From Setophaga petechia (taxonomy: Eukaryota > Chordata > Aves > Passeriformes > Parulidae): DNA of 64,000 nucleotides. Shown here piece after piece: positions 25,101-37,581 of the stretch. The notes under the pieces were generated by a model. The model saw only the letters and a program-made list of their open reading frames with translations, searched no databases and was not told where the DNA came from. The first letter of the stretch is position 1. Each line of letters begins with the position of its first letter. Location of the stretch: NCBI GenBank assembly GCA_024362935.1, contig JANCRA010000039.1:6015040-6079039 (forward strand). Reading direction: 5' to 3'. The position numbers and the translations under genes are program-made.

Positions 25101-27503
25101 TCCCCCTCTGCCTTCCCACATCACCCAGCTATGCCCTGCCAGCACCTCCCATCTAGATTTGCACATTCCAACATCTCTGACCAAAAAGTGCCCATGAAGT
25201 CCAAAGTTTCATTAATCCATGCTATTAACATGTCATCCCTTTCCAGTGCTGTTGGATTTTCCATGTCAGCCCCCACGAGGAAGGGACGTTGTGACTGTGG
25301 GAGATGTTGGGCGAGGGGTTTAACTGGGTTGTGCCTGTGACTCCAGTTGGATTTCACTGTGCCAATGCAGAGGGGGAACAGAGGGTGGAAATCAGCCTTC
25401 AGGGTCCAGGTTAGTGGTGCTGATGGATGGGAAGGAAAGCTTCCAGGAACACATCTCCTTTCCAGCTGTATCACTGCAGTGTCACTAATAACAGCACAGT
25501 CTGCCTCAGCACTGAGGCACTCATGAATGAGTTGGCATTTTTTTATGAGTAATGTAGAATTGTAGCTATTTCAAATTGTCCTGAGGTGCAGCTTGACATA
25601 TAAGTTCTTGGCCTATTTATTACCCTGTGTCTGAGTGTTCCCATAGGTATTATGGCATTAAACCATGGCTGAATTTAATATTGGGAGCTGCTGCGTTTGT
25701 ATTTTAGCTATAGATCAGTGGCAGGTGATTTGGGCTGTGTGCATGATGTGTTTGGCAAACTCTAGTCAAGGGATCTGTTCTTCAGCAAGGATGTTTTAGG
25801 TATAAGTTGTGTTCAACACCCTCTTTTTTTTACTTTTTTATTACATTTTCTTTTAAATGCTGCTGTTTCCTCTTTTGCTATCCGGTTTCATCACAAGCTC
25901 CTGCCAATATCCGTGCAGGGATATTATCCATACAAGTCCTCAGGGATTCACTACTATGTTGAGATAACATCACACCAATTTGGATCCCCATCTACCCTCA
26001 AGCTGGGTTGGAGGAACTTGAGCTGCAAAGGCTGGACCTGGGTAGTTTAACCCCTGGAAACAAATATTTGAATGCTTCCATGGATTTATCTGTGGTTTTT
26101 GCCAGCATGTATTTATGAACCCCTTGGTCACTATAGTTTTTTGAGGCTCTGAAGCATGGTTGACCAAGTGTTGATCCTGCCCCTGAGGTCTCTACTCTTG
26201 TGGTTGCCATCATGTTAGGGTTGGGTCACCTCAAGTCAAACCCTACAGCCTATGCTGTGGTGTGGTGTGGCAGCTCCTGGTCTGTCACAGGAAGTTTTTG
26301 GCCAGTCATGAATGTCTTTCATGTAAGTGGAAGGTGCTGCCAACTGCATGTGTTGCACATTGTGTTCTGCTCGTAGTGTGGCTACTGTAAGCATACACAC
26401 CTGGCCGTAACCCACCATGGTTATTGTCCAGGCATCTAAGGCCACATGGGTGGTTATAAGTTAGACCAGCCAGTGCCAAACTACCCCAGGGGAACCTAGC
26501 AGCCAACTGTGTGTGAGGTGTGAGGTGAGCTGTGCCAGCCCACGGCCGTGCGCCACCTTAGCGCTGCTGATGTGACCCCACCACCCTCTGCCAGCAGGAT
26601 GTCAGCTTCTGATTTTAATGAAGCCTTTCAACAGAAACAAGCAGCTGCAACTGTGTCTTGGGGTTAAATGGGGATAAGTGATCTTGTATGGTGATTCTGT
26701 CTTTGCCACTGACTGATCCCACACAGGCTACACCACTGGGTTTTGTCTTCTGCCATATGTTTTCCAATAATGCCTGCCCACCTGTTGGGGAAACTGAAGC
26801 ACTGGGCATCTGCAGGCATTGTTGGGAACCCTCTGTGAAACATGCTAAAAAAACATAAAAGGTATTAATTTAGGTCTAAGACTACCAGGAGTCTGTTTGA
26901 TAAGTTTTTGTGGTTTTTCATACCTCTATTTTCAGATTGCCTGTCCGGAATGCCAGCATTGGGCCCTTCCTCAGTTGCAGATTTGGGGCCACCTGATAAT
27001 GAGATTTCTTTTGAGTAATGAGATATTTTTTTTCAGCCATTCTGGTTTTATCACCTCAGATCTCTGCTTTTGAAAAATCTTGGCTCAAATCTTTTGATGA
27101 GCTACTAAATAAAAAGACAGACCCGAAAGGGATATTTATGTGAGAAAACAGCCTGACTTTCCCTTCTGCATAAGGAAAATCAGTGTGGGGGATGTCAAAG
27201 CATTAAGCCTCAGTACATGCCACTTCTGTCTGAACCTCCTGAGGTGGTACTAAAGCTCTGATTAACGTGAAGTCCATGTCCAGATTTACCAGCTGAATTT
27301 ACAATGGAATTCTAAACCTTAAACACACTGAAAGTATTTTCCTTCCATCACCTGGGCTTTGAGTGAGCTATTGCCGTTTTCTCAGCACATCATTAGCATC
27401 AGTATTCTTGCACTTGTAGTATTGGGACTTGTGTTTTCATGTGTGATTTTTAGATACGGAGCTGGCTGTTTGTTTTTTCAATTTCCTCCTCTTCTTTCCC
27501 CAG
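13187..27503 (+). other. CACNA1G: Intron 9 (14.3 kb, largest in window)
   Basis: Separates IIS1 from IIS2. No gene, CR1 copy or LTR was recognised. Seen: a short GGGCTCTGT tandem at 13561-13589, T13 at 16838-16850 and T18 at 23930-23947. AT-rich blocks with TAAT cores around 19085-19215 and 23270-23350 might be conserved regulatory elements. All open frames inside are short and without recognisable domains or splice context. Confidence 0.75.
23930..23947. repeat. T18 homopolymer
   Basis: Run of 18 T in intron 9. No element body or target-site duplication was recognised around it. Confidence 0.9.
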
Positions 27504-27655
27504 CCAGAGGAACTTACCAATGCCCTGGAAATCAGCAACATTGTCTTCACAAGCCTCTTTGCCCTGGAGATGCTGTTGAAGGTCCTTGTTTATGGTCCTT
27601 TTGGCTACATTAAGAATCCATACAACATCTTTGATGGGATCATTGTGGTGATTAG
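27504..27655 (+). CDS. CACNA1G: CACNA1G exon 10: helices IIS2 and IIS3
   Basis: One hundred and fifty-two bases, phase 0 start and two codon bases at the end. It reads [19 protein letters not shown], then [17 protein letters not shown], covering IIS2. [14 protein letters not shown], the start of IIS3, follows. The exon ends with AG that joins C of exon 11 to make Ser. The acceptor follows a strong pyrimidine tract and the donor is GTACAA at 27656. Sequence is nearly identical to remembered human Cav3.1 (Val for Leu in LLKVLVYG, Ile for Val in DGIIVVI). Confidence 0.97.
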
Positions 27656-28174
27656 GTACAAACCTTGAGCTTTCTTTATGTCTGCGTCTCCTCATTTGGG
27701 TGTTTAATTAAACAGAAAGTAATGGAGAGTTGGCATAAATACCTTCCTGTGACACTTTACACTTCTCTCTGTAATTAATGCACTTAGGTATGATTGCTAA
27801 TACATATCTTGGGATTATTTTATAGTCATTTTAGAAAGAGGCTCAAGCAGAAAGCTATCAGTCCCAGTGTCCTGGGACAGTCTCGATCCAAATGGCACAA
27901 CCAGTGCCCGATTAAGTATCTCTGTTTTTTTGGCACATGCAAAGGCTATAATTGCCCCTGTAGCTGCAGTCACTGATTTCTAGGCGTATTTTTGACATTC
28001 AAGTAGGGCTCTGCTCTTTGCAAGCCTGGAAAGAGTCCAGATCACTGCGAGCATTGGCATCACATCTCTGCCCACTCTCTCTGAATTTCACCTTCCCTTC
28101 CCTGCCCCTCCACTGGGCCTTTACAATTAGACTTTGTCTGTCAATTTGCATTGACATTTTTTTGTCCTCCTCAG
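27656..28174 (+). other. CACNA1G: Intron 10
   Basis: About 0.5 kb, canonical ends, nothing else recognised. Confidence 0.85.
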
Positions 28175-28360
28175 CGTGTGGGAGATCGTGGGCCAGCAGG
28201 GCGGGGGGCTCTCGGTCCTGCGCACCTTTCGTCTCATGCGGGTGTTGAAGCTGGTCCGCTTCATGCCAGCACTGCAACGCCAGCTCGTCGTCCTCATGAA
28301 GACCATGGACAATGTGGCCACCTTCTGCATGTTGCTGATGCTCTTCATCTTCATCTTTAG
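28175..28360 (+). CDS. CACNA1G: CACNA1G exon 11: IIS3-S4, voltage sensor IIS4 and IIS5
   Basis: One hundred and eighty-six bases. It starts by completing a Ser codon and reads [11 protein letters not shown]. Voltage sensor IIS4 follows ([18 protein letters not shown]) with four Arg and one Lys at three-residue spacing. The S4-S5 linker [19 protein letters not shown] leads into IIS5 ([12 protein letters not shown]). The Met in RFMPAL replaces the Leu remembered in human. The donor is GTGAGT at 28361. Phase agrees with both neighbours. Confidence 0.97.
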   Translation, partial: RVGDRGPAGRGALGPAHLSSHAGVEAGPLHASTATPARRPHEDHGQCGHLLHVADALHLHL

Positions 28361-29473
28361 GTGAGTGTTTCCAATTCCCTGTCCTGAGCTTGCTCTGGGT
28401 TTTTAGATGGGATCCCGTGGTGGGATGAGGAGGTGACAGAGTCCGTGCCAGAATACGGCTGAGCTGAACGGTCCCAGGAGCAGCATTGCTGGCCGTGGTT
28501 TGCTGCCCTAAATTCTCTTAGTCAGCCAGTCAGATGAGATTTCTTTGCAAAATGGTTTACAAAGAAGATCTTTCAGGCTGGATGATTCCTTGACATCACC
28601 ACAAGACAGCAATCCTGTTACTTACCAACTATCAGAAAGCTTGGTGATAAAAATATTGCCAAGAAGAGGATGATGTTCCTAAAGGAGTGTCATGGTGATG
28701 CTTGTGCTTTTTCATGACCTCGTCTTCAGACAAGTAGAAATGTTAGAAACACAGTTGGGGTAGCTCTGTATTTTTAGATTTTGGTCTAGATTTTGAGAAG
28801 AGTTGTTCTCTTTCTACAGCCAGCTGTGGTGTTTGAGCAATGCAGGCACTGGGAAGGCTGAAGAGAGACAGTCTCTTCCAGGGTATAATGTCCCTTCTTC
28901 CAGTGAGACTCCAAAACTGCCATTTGCAGGCGTGGTACTCAGTAGAGCTGTAAATAATTTGATTATTCAGGTTACTAGCAGAGAGCAGGGAAAAGCAGAT
29001 TATTCTTTTAGTATCTATCCATAATGAAAGGTATTCTGTTCTTCTGTCAAAATTGAAAAAGCTGTTTCGAGTCCCCTGATATGTCTTATTCAGGTATTTC
29101 ACAGAAACCCTTTTTGTCTTTCTAATTCAGTTGAAACATATTTTGCTGAAAATGTGTCATTGCAAAACAGAAAGTCAAAACATTTTGTTTAGAAAACATT
29201 GAAAGACAATGTTTTGACTTACAAAAACGAAGCAGAAGAAAAACAAGGAGCAGGCATACTTTTTGGTTGAAACTCCTTGACAGATTTGACCTAAATTTAC
29301 AACTGATTTGCGTGATCTCAAGGCATATATTTCAGCAAACAAAGGATCCATATTTTTTAAAAAAGCATAAAAAGGAATTGCTCAGGTGAAATCAGGAGAG
29401 AGTCACCCTGCTGTATCATTACTGACTTGCGTGGTGGTCTTATTGTTGAGCCCCTGCTTCCTGTCATTTGCAG
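28361..29473 (+). other. CACNA1G: Intron 11
   Basis: About 1.1 kb, AT-rich in its second half. Contains a perfect 13-bp inverted repeat at 29172-29220. Nothing else recognised. Confidence 0.8.
29172..29220. repeat. Perfect inverted repeat (13-bp arms, 23-nt spacer)
   Basis: Left arm AAGTCAAAACATT at 29172-29184 and right arm AATGTTTTGACTT at 29208-29220, in intron 11. It predicts a hairpin in the pre-mRNA. No transposon termini were recognised. Confidence 0.95.
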
Positions 29474-29588
29474 CATCCTGGGCATGCACCTCTTTGGCTG
29501 TAAGTTCGCTTCAGAGCGGGATGGTGACACTCTGCCTGACAGGAAGAACTTTGACTCCTTGCTCTGGGCCATCGTCACTGTTTTCCAG
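29474..29588 (+). CDS. CACNA1G: CACNA1G exon 12: domain II pore-loop entry
   Basis: One hundred and fifteen bases, first base completing a Ser codon, ending in phase 0. It encodes the end of IIS5 ([11 protein letters not shown]). The short extracellular loop [17 protein letters not shown] and the pore helix [10 protein letters not shown] follow. It appears identical to human Cav3.1 as remembered. The donor GTATAA at 29589 departs from the usual GTRAGT but is the only one that keeps the conserved protein. Confidence 0.97.
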
Positions 29589-30269
29589 GTATAAAATGTA
29601 AAATGCAGCAACTGATGGGCATTTTGAGACTGTAAATACTGGGGTTGTTTTCCAATGCATCTGAGAGAGCTTTGTGAAGCTCCATGCCATGGAAAGAAGA
29701 TGACCCAAAACCATAAGTGCAGGTTTATGGGGGCTTTCAGACTGTTTTCCAGACTAAATCAGAACCCTGGTGAGGAAGGGCTGCCAAGTCAGGAGGCTCT
29801 TGTGTTTGCAGGGTATGGACCAGGTGGGTGAAAGTAAATATAGAGGGAAGAGATGGAAAGGAGGAGATCAGGACCATTTGTAGTGGTATTTTGACAAATA
29901 ATGGAATCTTATTTAAAGCTGATATATGCAGGTTTTTGTTCTAGTAGCTCTGGGCCCTTTAACCCTGGAATCTGTGGAGGACTTTAAGTCATTCTGGCTG
30001 ACCAAAGGAAAGGTCTGACCAGTGTGATGTTACCCTCCCTTATGGCTGTCTCTGGATATGGGGGACAGGGCAGTTTGCACAAGGTCCTTGCTGGTGGTTG
30101 GGAATCTCTGGTTCTCTCTCTTCTCTGGCTCAGAAGGGATTTATCCTCTTGTGGTTACAGCTACAGTGGAAACCCTAAAAGCAGGATGCTTGTCTGGCCT
30201 ATCCAGAGTGTGGATACCCAGCATGCTATCCTCCAGTATCTCCATAGTCCTGATACTCTTCCTCTGCAG
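29589..30269 (+). other. CACNA1G: Intron 12
   Basis: About 0.7 kb. The frame of exon 13 is open upstream as far as 30024, but that stretch has no channel homology. Nothing else recognised. Confidence 0.85.
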
Positions 30270-30425
30270 ATTTTGACGCAGGAAGACTGGAACAAGGTCC
30301 TTTACAATGGCATGGCCTCCACCTCATCCTGGGCTGCTCTCTACTTCATCGCTCTCATGACATTTGGGAATTATGTTCTCTTTAATCTGCTGGTGGCCAT
30401 CCTGGTAGAAGGTTTCCAGACAGAG
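30270..30425 (+). CDS. CACNA1G: CACNA1G exon 13: domain II selectivity filter and IIS6
   Basis: Fifty-two whole codons. The filter motif TQEDW supplies the domain II glutamate. [14 protein letters not shown] is the descending pore loop, and IIS6 ([20 protein letters not shown], then VAILVEGF) follows. The last codons Gln-Thr-Glu open the II-III linker. The donor at 30426 is GTAATG. The phase 0 end can join either cassette exon 14 or exon 15, both of which start in phase 0. Confidence 0.97.
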
Positions 30426-33400
30426 GTAATGTCCTCATGCTTGTGCCTTTGCTTTCTTTTCAAGTTTTAGGACCTCCAGATCCTGGAATCTGATTTCTGA
30501 GGTGGACAGCAATACCTTGACAGAAGTGGTATGGGAAAAAAGTGGGGTAAAATATTAGGGCTTCTTACTTTTTTACTTTTTTTTTTTTCTGTAGCCATGG
30601 TGCAATTAAATACAGCAAACCCTTTAAATGAAGGGCTTAAATGAAAAGCATTGGTAGCATTAATGCAGGAGTGGGAATTGAGGTGTGAGTCAGGCACTGC
30701 GGATGGAATCGCTGCTATGACAGTCTCTTTGAAACAGTTTTCGCCGTGTTTGTCATCCAGATTAAAGGCCCCTCCTGAAAACTTACACAGGCTGGTAAGA
30801 GATTAGTGACACAATTATCTTTTTTCATGGTATGTATTCATGGAGCTCTTCCAATTTCCAGCCCTGCAATGCTCTGTGTATTTTAAAGTACATGATTTCT
30901 GGTCTCTGCCATCTGCTTTGTCGCAATGGGAGCTTCCACGAGACATCCTGCATTGCTGGAGGCTTTGAGGGGGCATGTAGGCTTGAGCTCAACCTTTTTT
31001 TCCATCCTACTGCCAATCCAACTGTCCAGCTTGGTGTGGGTGTGCAGGGGTACACCTAGTACCCCTCAGAGTGGGGGACGTGTGATGCTCACCTGCTCCT
31101 TGCAGAAGTTTTCCAGCTGTTCAAGAACACCCATAAGGGGAGGGGACCCCTCTACCCTGTCTGGGGCATTGGTTGGAGGGGTAAATACAACCTGAAACTC
31201 CTCACTAGCGTCTGCTTATATGGGCTGTGCTTCTACACACTATCTCTGATTTTTTAAAGCATTCTGGGGTGAATAAATATTTCAATTTTGTTGCATGTGT
31301 ATTATGATATCCTGCAACCCTGCGAACAGAACAGTTTTTATTATAATTATTATTTTTGAAGTTTGGAGTTAAATGAATGGAGTCATACCAGGACATAGCA
31401 AGAATAATTTTTTTTCTTTTGTATTGTCTCTTTCTCTCCATGATGGTACTTTTCTTTTTTAATTGTTATTGTTGTGGCTGTTTCTGTCTGTAAATGTCCC
31501 CCACCATTCAGTCAAAGGGACAATCACTGCTGGGTTCTCTCAAAGAGCAAAATGTTCCTTTGCTCAGTCTCTCAAATACCAAAAATGTTCCCTTGCCCAA
31601 GTGAGAAGAGGTACAAAGTTCCTTGGCTGTTCCTGGTGACAGCTTCGAAACCCAAACTTAGTTCAGTCTGGCAAATTGATCTTTGAATGTCACCAGCACA
31701 GGAGATCACCTGGATCTCTGCACCCACTATGCAGAGAAAAGGATACAGCCTTTAAATGCAGCAGCCTATTTGCCAGCCCCTGGCCCTTAAGGGAGGCTGA
31801 CTCCTCTGCTCCTTGGCTCAGTCGGGTTTACCATACAGGAGCATGCTCCTGTTCCACCACTGCAGCATGCTTCTTCCTGGGCACCAAATTATCCCTTGCC
31901 TTGTGGCCAGCTGTGCCATGGTGCAGCTCCCTGTAAAGTCATGTTCTGGCTTAATGCGCTGTGGTTGTATTCCAGTAATGATGTCCTTGAGGGTATGGCT
32001 CCCCTGGAGGCACTTCCCTGGAGTCAGGGAAGTACCTGCAGCACTTCTCAAATTTGCTCTTGGCTGTTTTCTGCAGCAGGGCTGCCCCATCAACTGCCCC
32101 CATGTCTCCACTGCCAGAGCAGCACTGGGCTTGTCCAAGCCAGCTCCAGGATATCTGTGTAAGCTGAAATGTGCTTTAAGTGCTGTGTAAATGAGGGAGG
32201 AACCTTGAATTTGGGACAGCACCGGGACAGCCTGAGGCCAATGATGCCCATGCCAGTACTGAGGCGAGCACAGGAACCAGGAACCAGTGCAGCCCCCAAA
32301 TACCAAACCCGGGTTGTCAGTTCTGCTCTGCCCTGACAATTTTAACAAATTCACACCATATACCTATAATTTGTGACTCTGATTACATTGCTATTTTATA
32401 TCTCAGGCTTTAATGATAGCTTTTTAATAATAATCTTCCTTCCACATCCTTGTTATTCTCACTTCTCTACATTCATCCAGTAAGGTGCAATGGCACCAAG
32501 AGAGCCCTTGGCTCAACCCAGGTTTCCTGCAGCAGACTGGGAGTGAATGTTTCTGGAGGTCAGGCCCCAGATCTGGCCTTGCTGGTTTATGTTTATTCAG
32601 CTTTGCTGGTGTGTAGCTTTGTGAACAGATCACATTCTGGTTTTTGCAAGCCAGCACAGAGGATCCTCTCCTAAGCAGAATTAATAGAGAGATCATCTCT
32701 CGCTGTAAACAAACCCCCGTGTCTACTGCTCGTGTCTGCACTTGACTCTTCTAAAGAGTTGAGTTTGTTGGGGTTTTTTTCCATTCTCCTTCAGATTCCT
32801 GGGCTGAAACACAATCCTGGGGCTGCTGCCTTTATCTCCCTGGTCCTTGAGTACCTTTCCTCAATCCACAAGCACATCGTTAATTTTAGTGCATGGCTTT
32901 GCAGCCCCAGTTGCCAGGCAGCAGATGACTATAAGCAGCTGAAAAACTAAAAGGGCCTCTTCCAAACTTTAAATGCAGAGCAATATATTTTGCAGGATTG
33001 AGGTGGAGGGGGTTTTCCCCCCATTTTTTCCTTTAAGTTGGAATTAATTCCCTTAATTTGGAATGTTTCATTTAACCAGCTTCTCTCATGACTGTGCAAA
33101 AGGCACAGGCAGGACTTTTTGCCGTGTGGTTATTTTTGACTGCACATTCTCTGATTGAATTGGACCTTGGTGTTGATGTGGGGAAGGTGAGCAGAGAATT
33201 CCGTTTGATTGAGCTGCTAACTGGAAATTACTGCGTGACCACTCTGGTGCCTGCCTTGGAGACTTCTCTCTGAAGCAAGGGATGACTCCTCTTAGTCAGG
33301 CATGAAGCTCCTCTCCTGAGGGAATTCCTAGTATTGTCTTCTCCAAGGTGTATTCTTCCATTGGTAATCCTCCCAGTTTGTTTCCTATTGTGCCCATCCG

Positions 33401-34674
33401 TCCTCACTCGTGGGTTTGATCCTTTCTGTCCTTTGTGCCCTGCTCCCTCCCTGGCACCCCAGGTCCTCCAGCCTCTCCATCCTTTTCTCTGCAGGATGCT
33501 ACTTGCTCTCTAGAGGTAGCATCCTTGGGGAAATACAGATGTTCAGCTTCTTCTGAGCTTTCACCAAAGGGAACAGTCCCTCCTTCTGCAGGGGAGATTT
33601 TGGATGGTGTTTTTCTTGCACCCCTTGCCTATTGCATTCCTATCAGCTTCAGTGGGATTTTCCTTGTGAAAGGAAAATTTCCATCTTTTCCCTTTCGATG
33701 GCTTTTACATGTCTCTCTCTGTTACAAGCAAAGATTTTAAGTGTTCATCACATTGCAGGCAAGTCCTTAAACTCTTCAACCCAGCCTAGGCTGGGATGAA
33801 TTTTGTAACAATTTAGCAATCAGAAAAAAGATCCATTGCCATGTAGGCAAGAAATTCAGCTGGTGGGATAAATTGTGCCCTACTGCTTCAGCTTGGAACC
33901 TCTTGTTTTGCCCCATGGGACAGGACCAGGCACTGCCACACTGCTGAAAAATGCTGAGGAATAGTGGGAGAGCCACCCCTGAGCAAGGGGAAACACAACA
34001 AGGTGAAAAATGATGTCTGTTTTCCAAATGGGCAGGGAAAGGCTGGCGTCTGGTGCTGTGAAATGTTGGGGTCATGGGTGTTGCAAAATTTCCCAGGATG
34101 GGGCTGTGCCCCCCTGGCTGGAGACCCCCGATTTAAACTGCTGATTCAAATGGATGTTTCCACTAACAGGACTGAGCATGGATCTGAACTCACAGCAGAC
34201 TCTGTCTCTCCTGAAACTAGGTATTTCACCTGCAAGAGCACTGATATTATGTTAATCAAACATTCATTAAAAGCCTCCATTGCTGCTTAATGAAGGTGTA
34301 ATAAATAAAGATGCTATTATACAGCTGCAAAAAAAATTCATGTTTTCAATAATTAGCTGGTGTTTCATTAGCACAATTATCACTTAGGAGCTGAAGCAAG
34401 CTCAGTTCTAAACACCTAATTTAAAGGGTGTAATACTGGTCCCTTCAAAGGGCTTCTTTCTACCTGAGATCCCACTCTCCCCCTGTGCTGAGTGGAATGG
34501 ATCCAGTGCCTGGCTCTCCATTGTAGCCACACACTGCCCTCCTCCCCCTTCCCCTCTGCTTCCCTGCCTCTTCTCCTGTGTTTTTTAATTCCCCACTCAG
34601 TCCTGCTGTTGAAACTGAAAATTGAACCCCACCTTCCCCTTCCTCCCTCTTCCTTCCCCCCATTTCTCCTTCAG
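30426..34674 (+). other. CACNA1G: Intron 13
   Basis: About 4.2 kb upstream of cassette exon 14. Contains T12 at 30577-30588. An AT-rich block with TAATTA-type cores lies at about 34240-34400. TGCATG hexamers were seen at 31292 and 32890. The acceptor is preceded by a long C/T-rich tract (about 34520-34672), unusually extended. No mobile element recognised. Confidence 0.8.
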
Positions 34675-34743
34675 GAGATCTCCAAGCGAGAAGAAGCGAG
34701 TGGGCAGTTAAGCTGTATTCAGCTGCCTGTCGACTCGTCGGGG
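34675..34743 (+). CDS. CACNA1G: CACNA1G exon 14: 23-codon cassette in the II-III linker
   Basis: Sixty-nine bases, 23 whole codons, phase 0 at both ends, so it can be skipped or included without a frameshift. It reads EISKREEASGQLSCIQLPVD then SSG, matching the alternatively spliced 23-residue insert of human Cav3.1 with two visible changes (Asp to Glu, Gln to Ser). AG is at 34673-34674 after a very C/T-rich tract and the donor is GTACGT at 34744. It sits in the cytoplasmic II-III linker. That it is alternatively used in this species is inferred from mammals. Confidence 0.93.
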
Positions 34744-37487
34744 GTACGTACAGCACATCCCACCGCCACTGTGCTTGTCTCTCTCGTGGTGCCTGGTCAC
34801 ACACTGTGGTGCTGTTCTCATAGTAGCTGTCATTCTTTTGGGGTCTATTTGAGTGTTTTGGAAGTGTTTTTTTTGTTTTTTCTGTTCCTTTTTGTCACCC
34901 TCATTGCTGAGTCAGCCCTGATTTTAAGTCCCTTCCTTCTCTGAGGGACCCAGGTAAATTAAGGTGGGTGCTTCAAAGCGGCTGATCTGGCTCCAGCCAA
35001 CAGGTCCAGCTGACCCCTTTCTGGATGCCTGCCCTGGGGAAGGCTCCCCAAGAGACTGTCACAGCCTCTCCATGGCACAGTCACATCCCAGGGACCTCCC
35101 TGATGATGTGGATGGTGATGCTGATTGCAGGGCATGTGTGCCGAGGCTCCCTCATGCAAGTGGGGGAGGATGCCTAGGAGTGAAGGGACCTGGAATCAAA
35201 CCTGTTTTGATAGGTGTGTGTGTGTTGATGTGTGTGTGGGAGTCCTGTGCTCTGCAGGACAGGGTAAGACAGCAGTAGTTGCACTGTGGGAATGCTGAGA
35301 TTGCCAGCGCAGTGCTACCTTACAGGATGTGAAATGGTCCTGTTTGGGTCCGAGGAAGCTGTGGATCTCTGAAGCGCAGCACACCACAAACCTCACCCTT
35401 CTGCCAAACTCATCTCTCTTTTTACCACTCACTTCCCTTTCTTTTGTCTTTTCCAAGAAGCCTGGCTTTTTCCTCAGCCCAAAAGCCCTTTCCCCTTGTA
35501 TCCCAGTGTCAGTCCCTTTTGGTACAGGCTGGTTTAGTTGTCATACTGCCTGGCCCAGCTTGACATTATCTCATTTCCCAAAAGGATTTTAACTCCCTGT
35601 TCTCTCATAACCCCTTTTCTATCCAGAAAGGCAAACTGGGAATGCAAGAACAGGTAACGGGCAGCAGCACCAGCTGCGAGATGTTTGCCTGCACCGTCCC
35701 GAGTCTGGCACGTGATGTTTGGGAGGGGATGCTCACTGCCCTCCAGACATGGGGTTTGGTGCTGGGGAAGGGGGTGGGAAATTGCCACATAGCTCTGCTT
35801 TTCCGTCTTGGCACACATCTCATTGTGCCCCCTTAAAACTTTCCTTAGGGCTGTTGAAGAGCACTCCAGGAGTACAAATAATGTGAAATTCTTCCCAGTA
35901 TTTATTTATTTTTAATAACCCATCAGGGAGAATGAGTAATTCCTGGCAGGCCTGCTGACAGGCTGAGCTGGGAGCCTCTGTGGGGAGCATACCTGGAGCC
36001 AGCTGGAGCCCCTGCTCACACAGAGACTGGATCTGGCTCCAGGAAAGCTTAAACCAGGCTGACTTACTGCTCCCCCTTGCAAGGTGCATTCCTGACCTTC
36101 TCAGACTGCATCCTGCAGGAAGAGCTTACCTGAAAAGCACAGAAGTCCTGAATCCTCAGGGTATTTTTGAGCCAACACTTTATGTCACACTCTCTTTTGC
36201 CTTAAAAATATCTTTGAGTGTCTGGCCTTCCTGGAAAAAATATCTTTAATAGTTTAGTGACCCCACACTAAATATGGGAGGAGTATTGGGGCTCATCCCT
36301 CTGGGGTTTTATTTAATAATGGGGTATGGGGCACTGAGAAGTGTTGAATTCATCTCTTCCTTCTGTCCCAGGCTGGGGTCCTTCTGAGATTTTGCAATCA
36401 ATGAGTACCCTAGCACCAAACCTCAGCAGTGCTGGCCTGGGCTCCTGTGAACGCAGCTTAGCCTTGGTGGGGTTTTCTGGGGCTCCTGGGCTCACACTGC
36501 TGAAGTGAGGATCTGCTTGGCTTTTCCCATCCCAGCATCTTCCCCCACCTTCCCACCTCTTCTCCATTGTGTCAGGGCTTGGTGCCCTTTGCCAGAGCAG
36601 TGGTTTCAGCCATGAATCCTCCTCTTTTTGGATGGGTATCAATCCTTCTGGCGAGCACCTCTGCCCCTCTTAGGTGTATCCTAACTATACCACACCCTAA
36701 GTGCCTTTCTGCAGTGCCAATGGACAGAATCAGGGTCTGTGCCACAAGACGGAGCAAGAACCCAGGCACCATGCAGAGAACAATGATCAACATCATCTTC
36801 CTCTACCTGAGGATAGGTACCTGTCAGAGGAGACAGGCCTCGCTCAACTACGAATGTTTGAAATGATACAGCAGAATTTAAACTTCCCAAATGATCCAGC
36901 ATAAATCCCCAAACTCCTGCTCCTCTTGTGTGTGGCAGCTGGGAGGGAAAGGGTCCCTCATGGCAGTCGACCTGGATCCTCTCTATGCTGATGGGGCGTC
37001 CATGGACATGTCACGTTTTTCATGTTGGGAGTTTGGGGTCTGTTGTGCCCTTTCTGAACCCTGGATTGCTCCATCAAAGCATCACTGGAAAGAGCCACAC
37101 CCAGAGACTTTTATTTGTATAAATTCAGAGGGATTAGTAGGATCATCTTTTGTCCGCAAATTGTTCATCAATATTGGTCCTTCCCTGACATCTGCCACAT
37201 ATGTAATTCCAGCAGCAAAAATGAAGTAATAGTTTGGTTTTTCTCCGGATCCCTTTCTGGGACCGTGTTTAGAGACAGAGGCAATCCATCTTCCAGATAG
37301 GAGGTTAATTAGTCTGTGGTATAAACCTGTGCATGCATCATTTTGTGGAAGGTGATTTTGCATCGTGGTACCAAGTTCAGTGGATCTGTAAGGTGTGGTG
37401 TTGGACACGGGAATCCATATTTGCAGAGAGCTGTCCATGCACTGTGGCTCCTCAGTCTCCTTGCTGAAGCCTTCTGTTTTGCTCCAG
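34744..37487 (+). other. CACNA1G: Intron 14
   Basis: About 2.7 kb. A TG-rich microsatellite lies at 35213-35239. One TGCATG hexamer is at 37330, about 155 bases before exon 15. Nothing else recognised. Confidence 0.8.
35213..35239. repeat. TG-rich microsatellite
   Basis: Interrupted (TG)n run in intron 14. UG-rich RNA of this kind can bind CELF or TDP-43 proteins; its relevance here is untested. Confidence 0.8.
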
Positions 37488-37581
37488 GGTGATGCTTCCA
37501 AGTCTGATTCCGAAGGGGATCTCTTCCCTCACAGCCTGGAAGAGGAGGGAGAACCTAAGAAAAACTTGTCAAATCCAGCCT
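37488..37581 (+). CDS. CACNA1G: CACNA1G exon 15: II-III linker
   Basis: Ninety-four bases (31 codons plus one base), phase 0 start. It encodes GDASKSDSEGDLFPHSLEEE then GEPKKNLSNPA, a hydrophilic acidic piece of the II-III cytoplasmic linker that matches the human GDANKSESEPDFF region in layout. The donor GTGAGT at 37582 overlaps an in-frame stop just downstream, so reading through would terminate. The phase 1 end pairs with exon 16. Confidence 0.94.

Noticed and set aside
31818..32354. 178-codon open frame on the - strand in intron 13
   Set aside because: No domain, no homology recognised, intronic.
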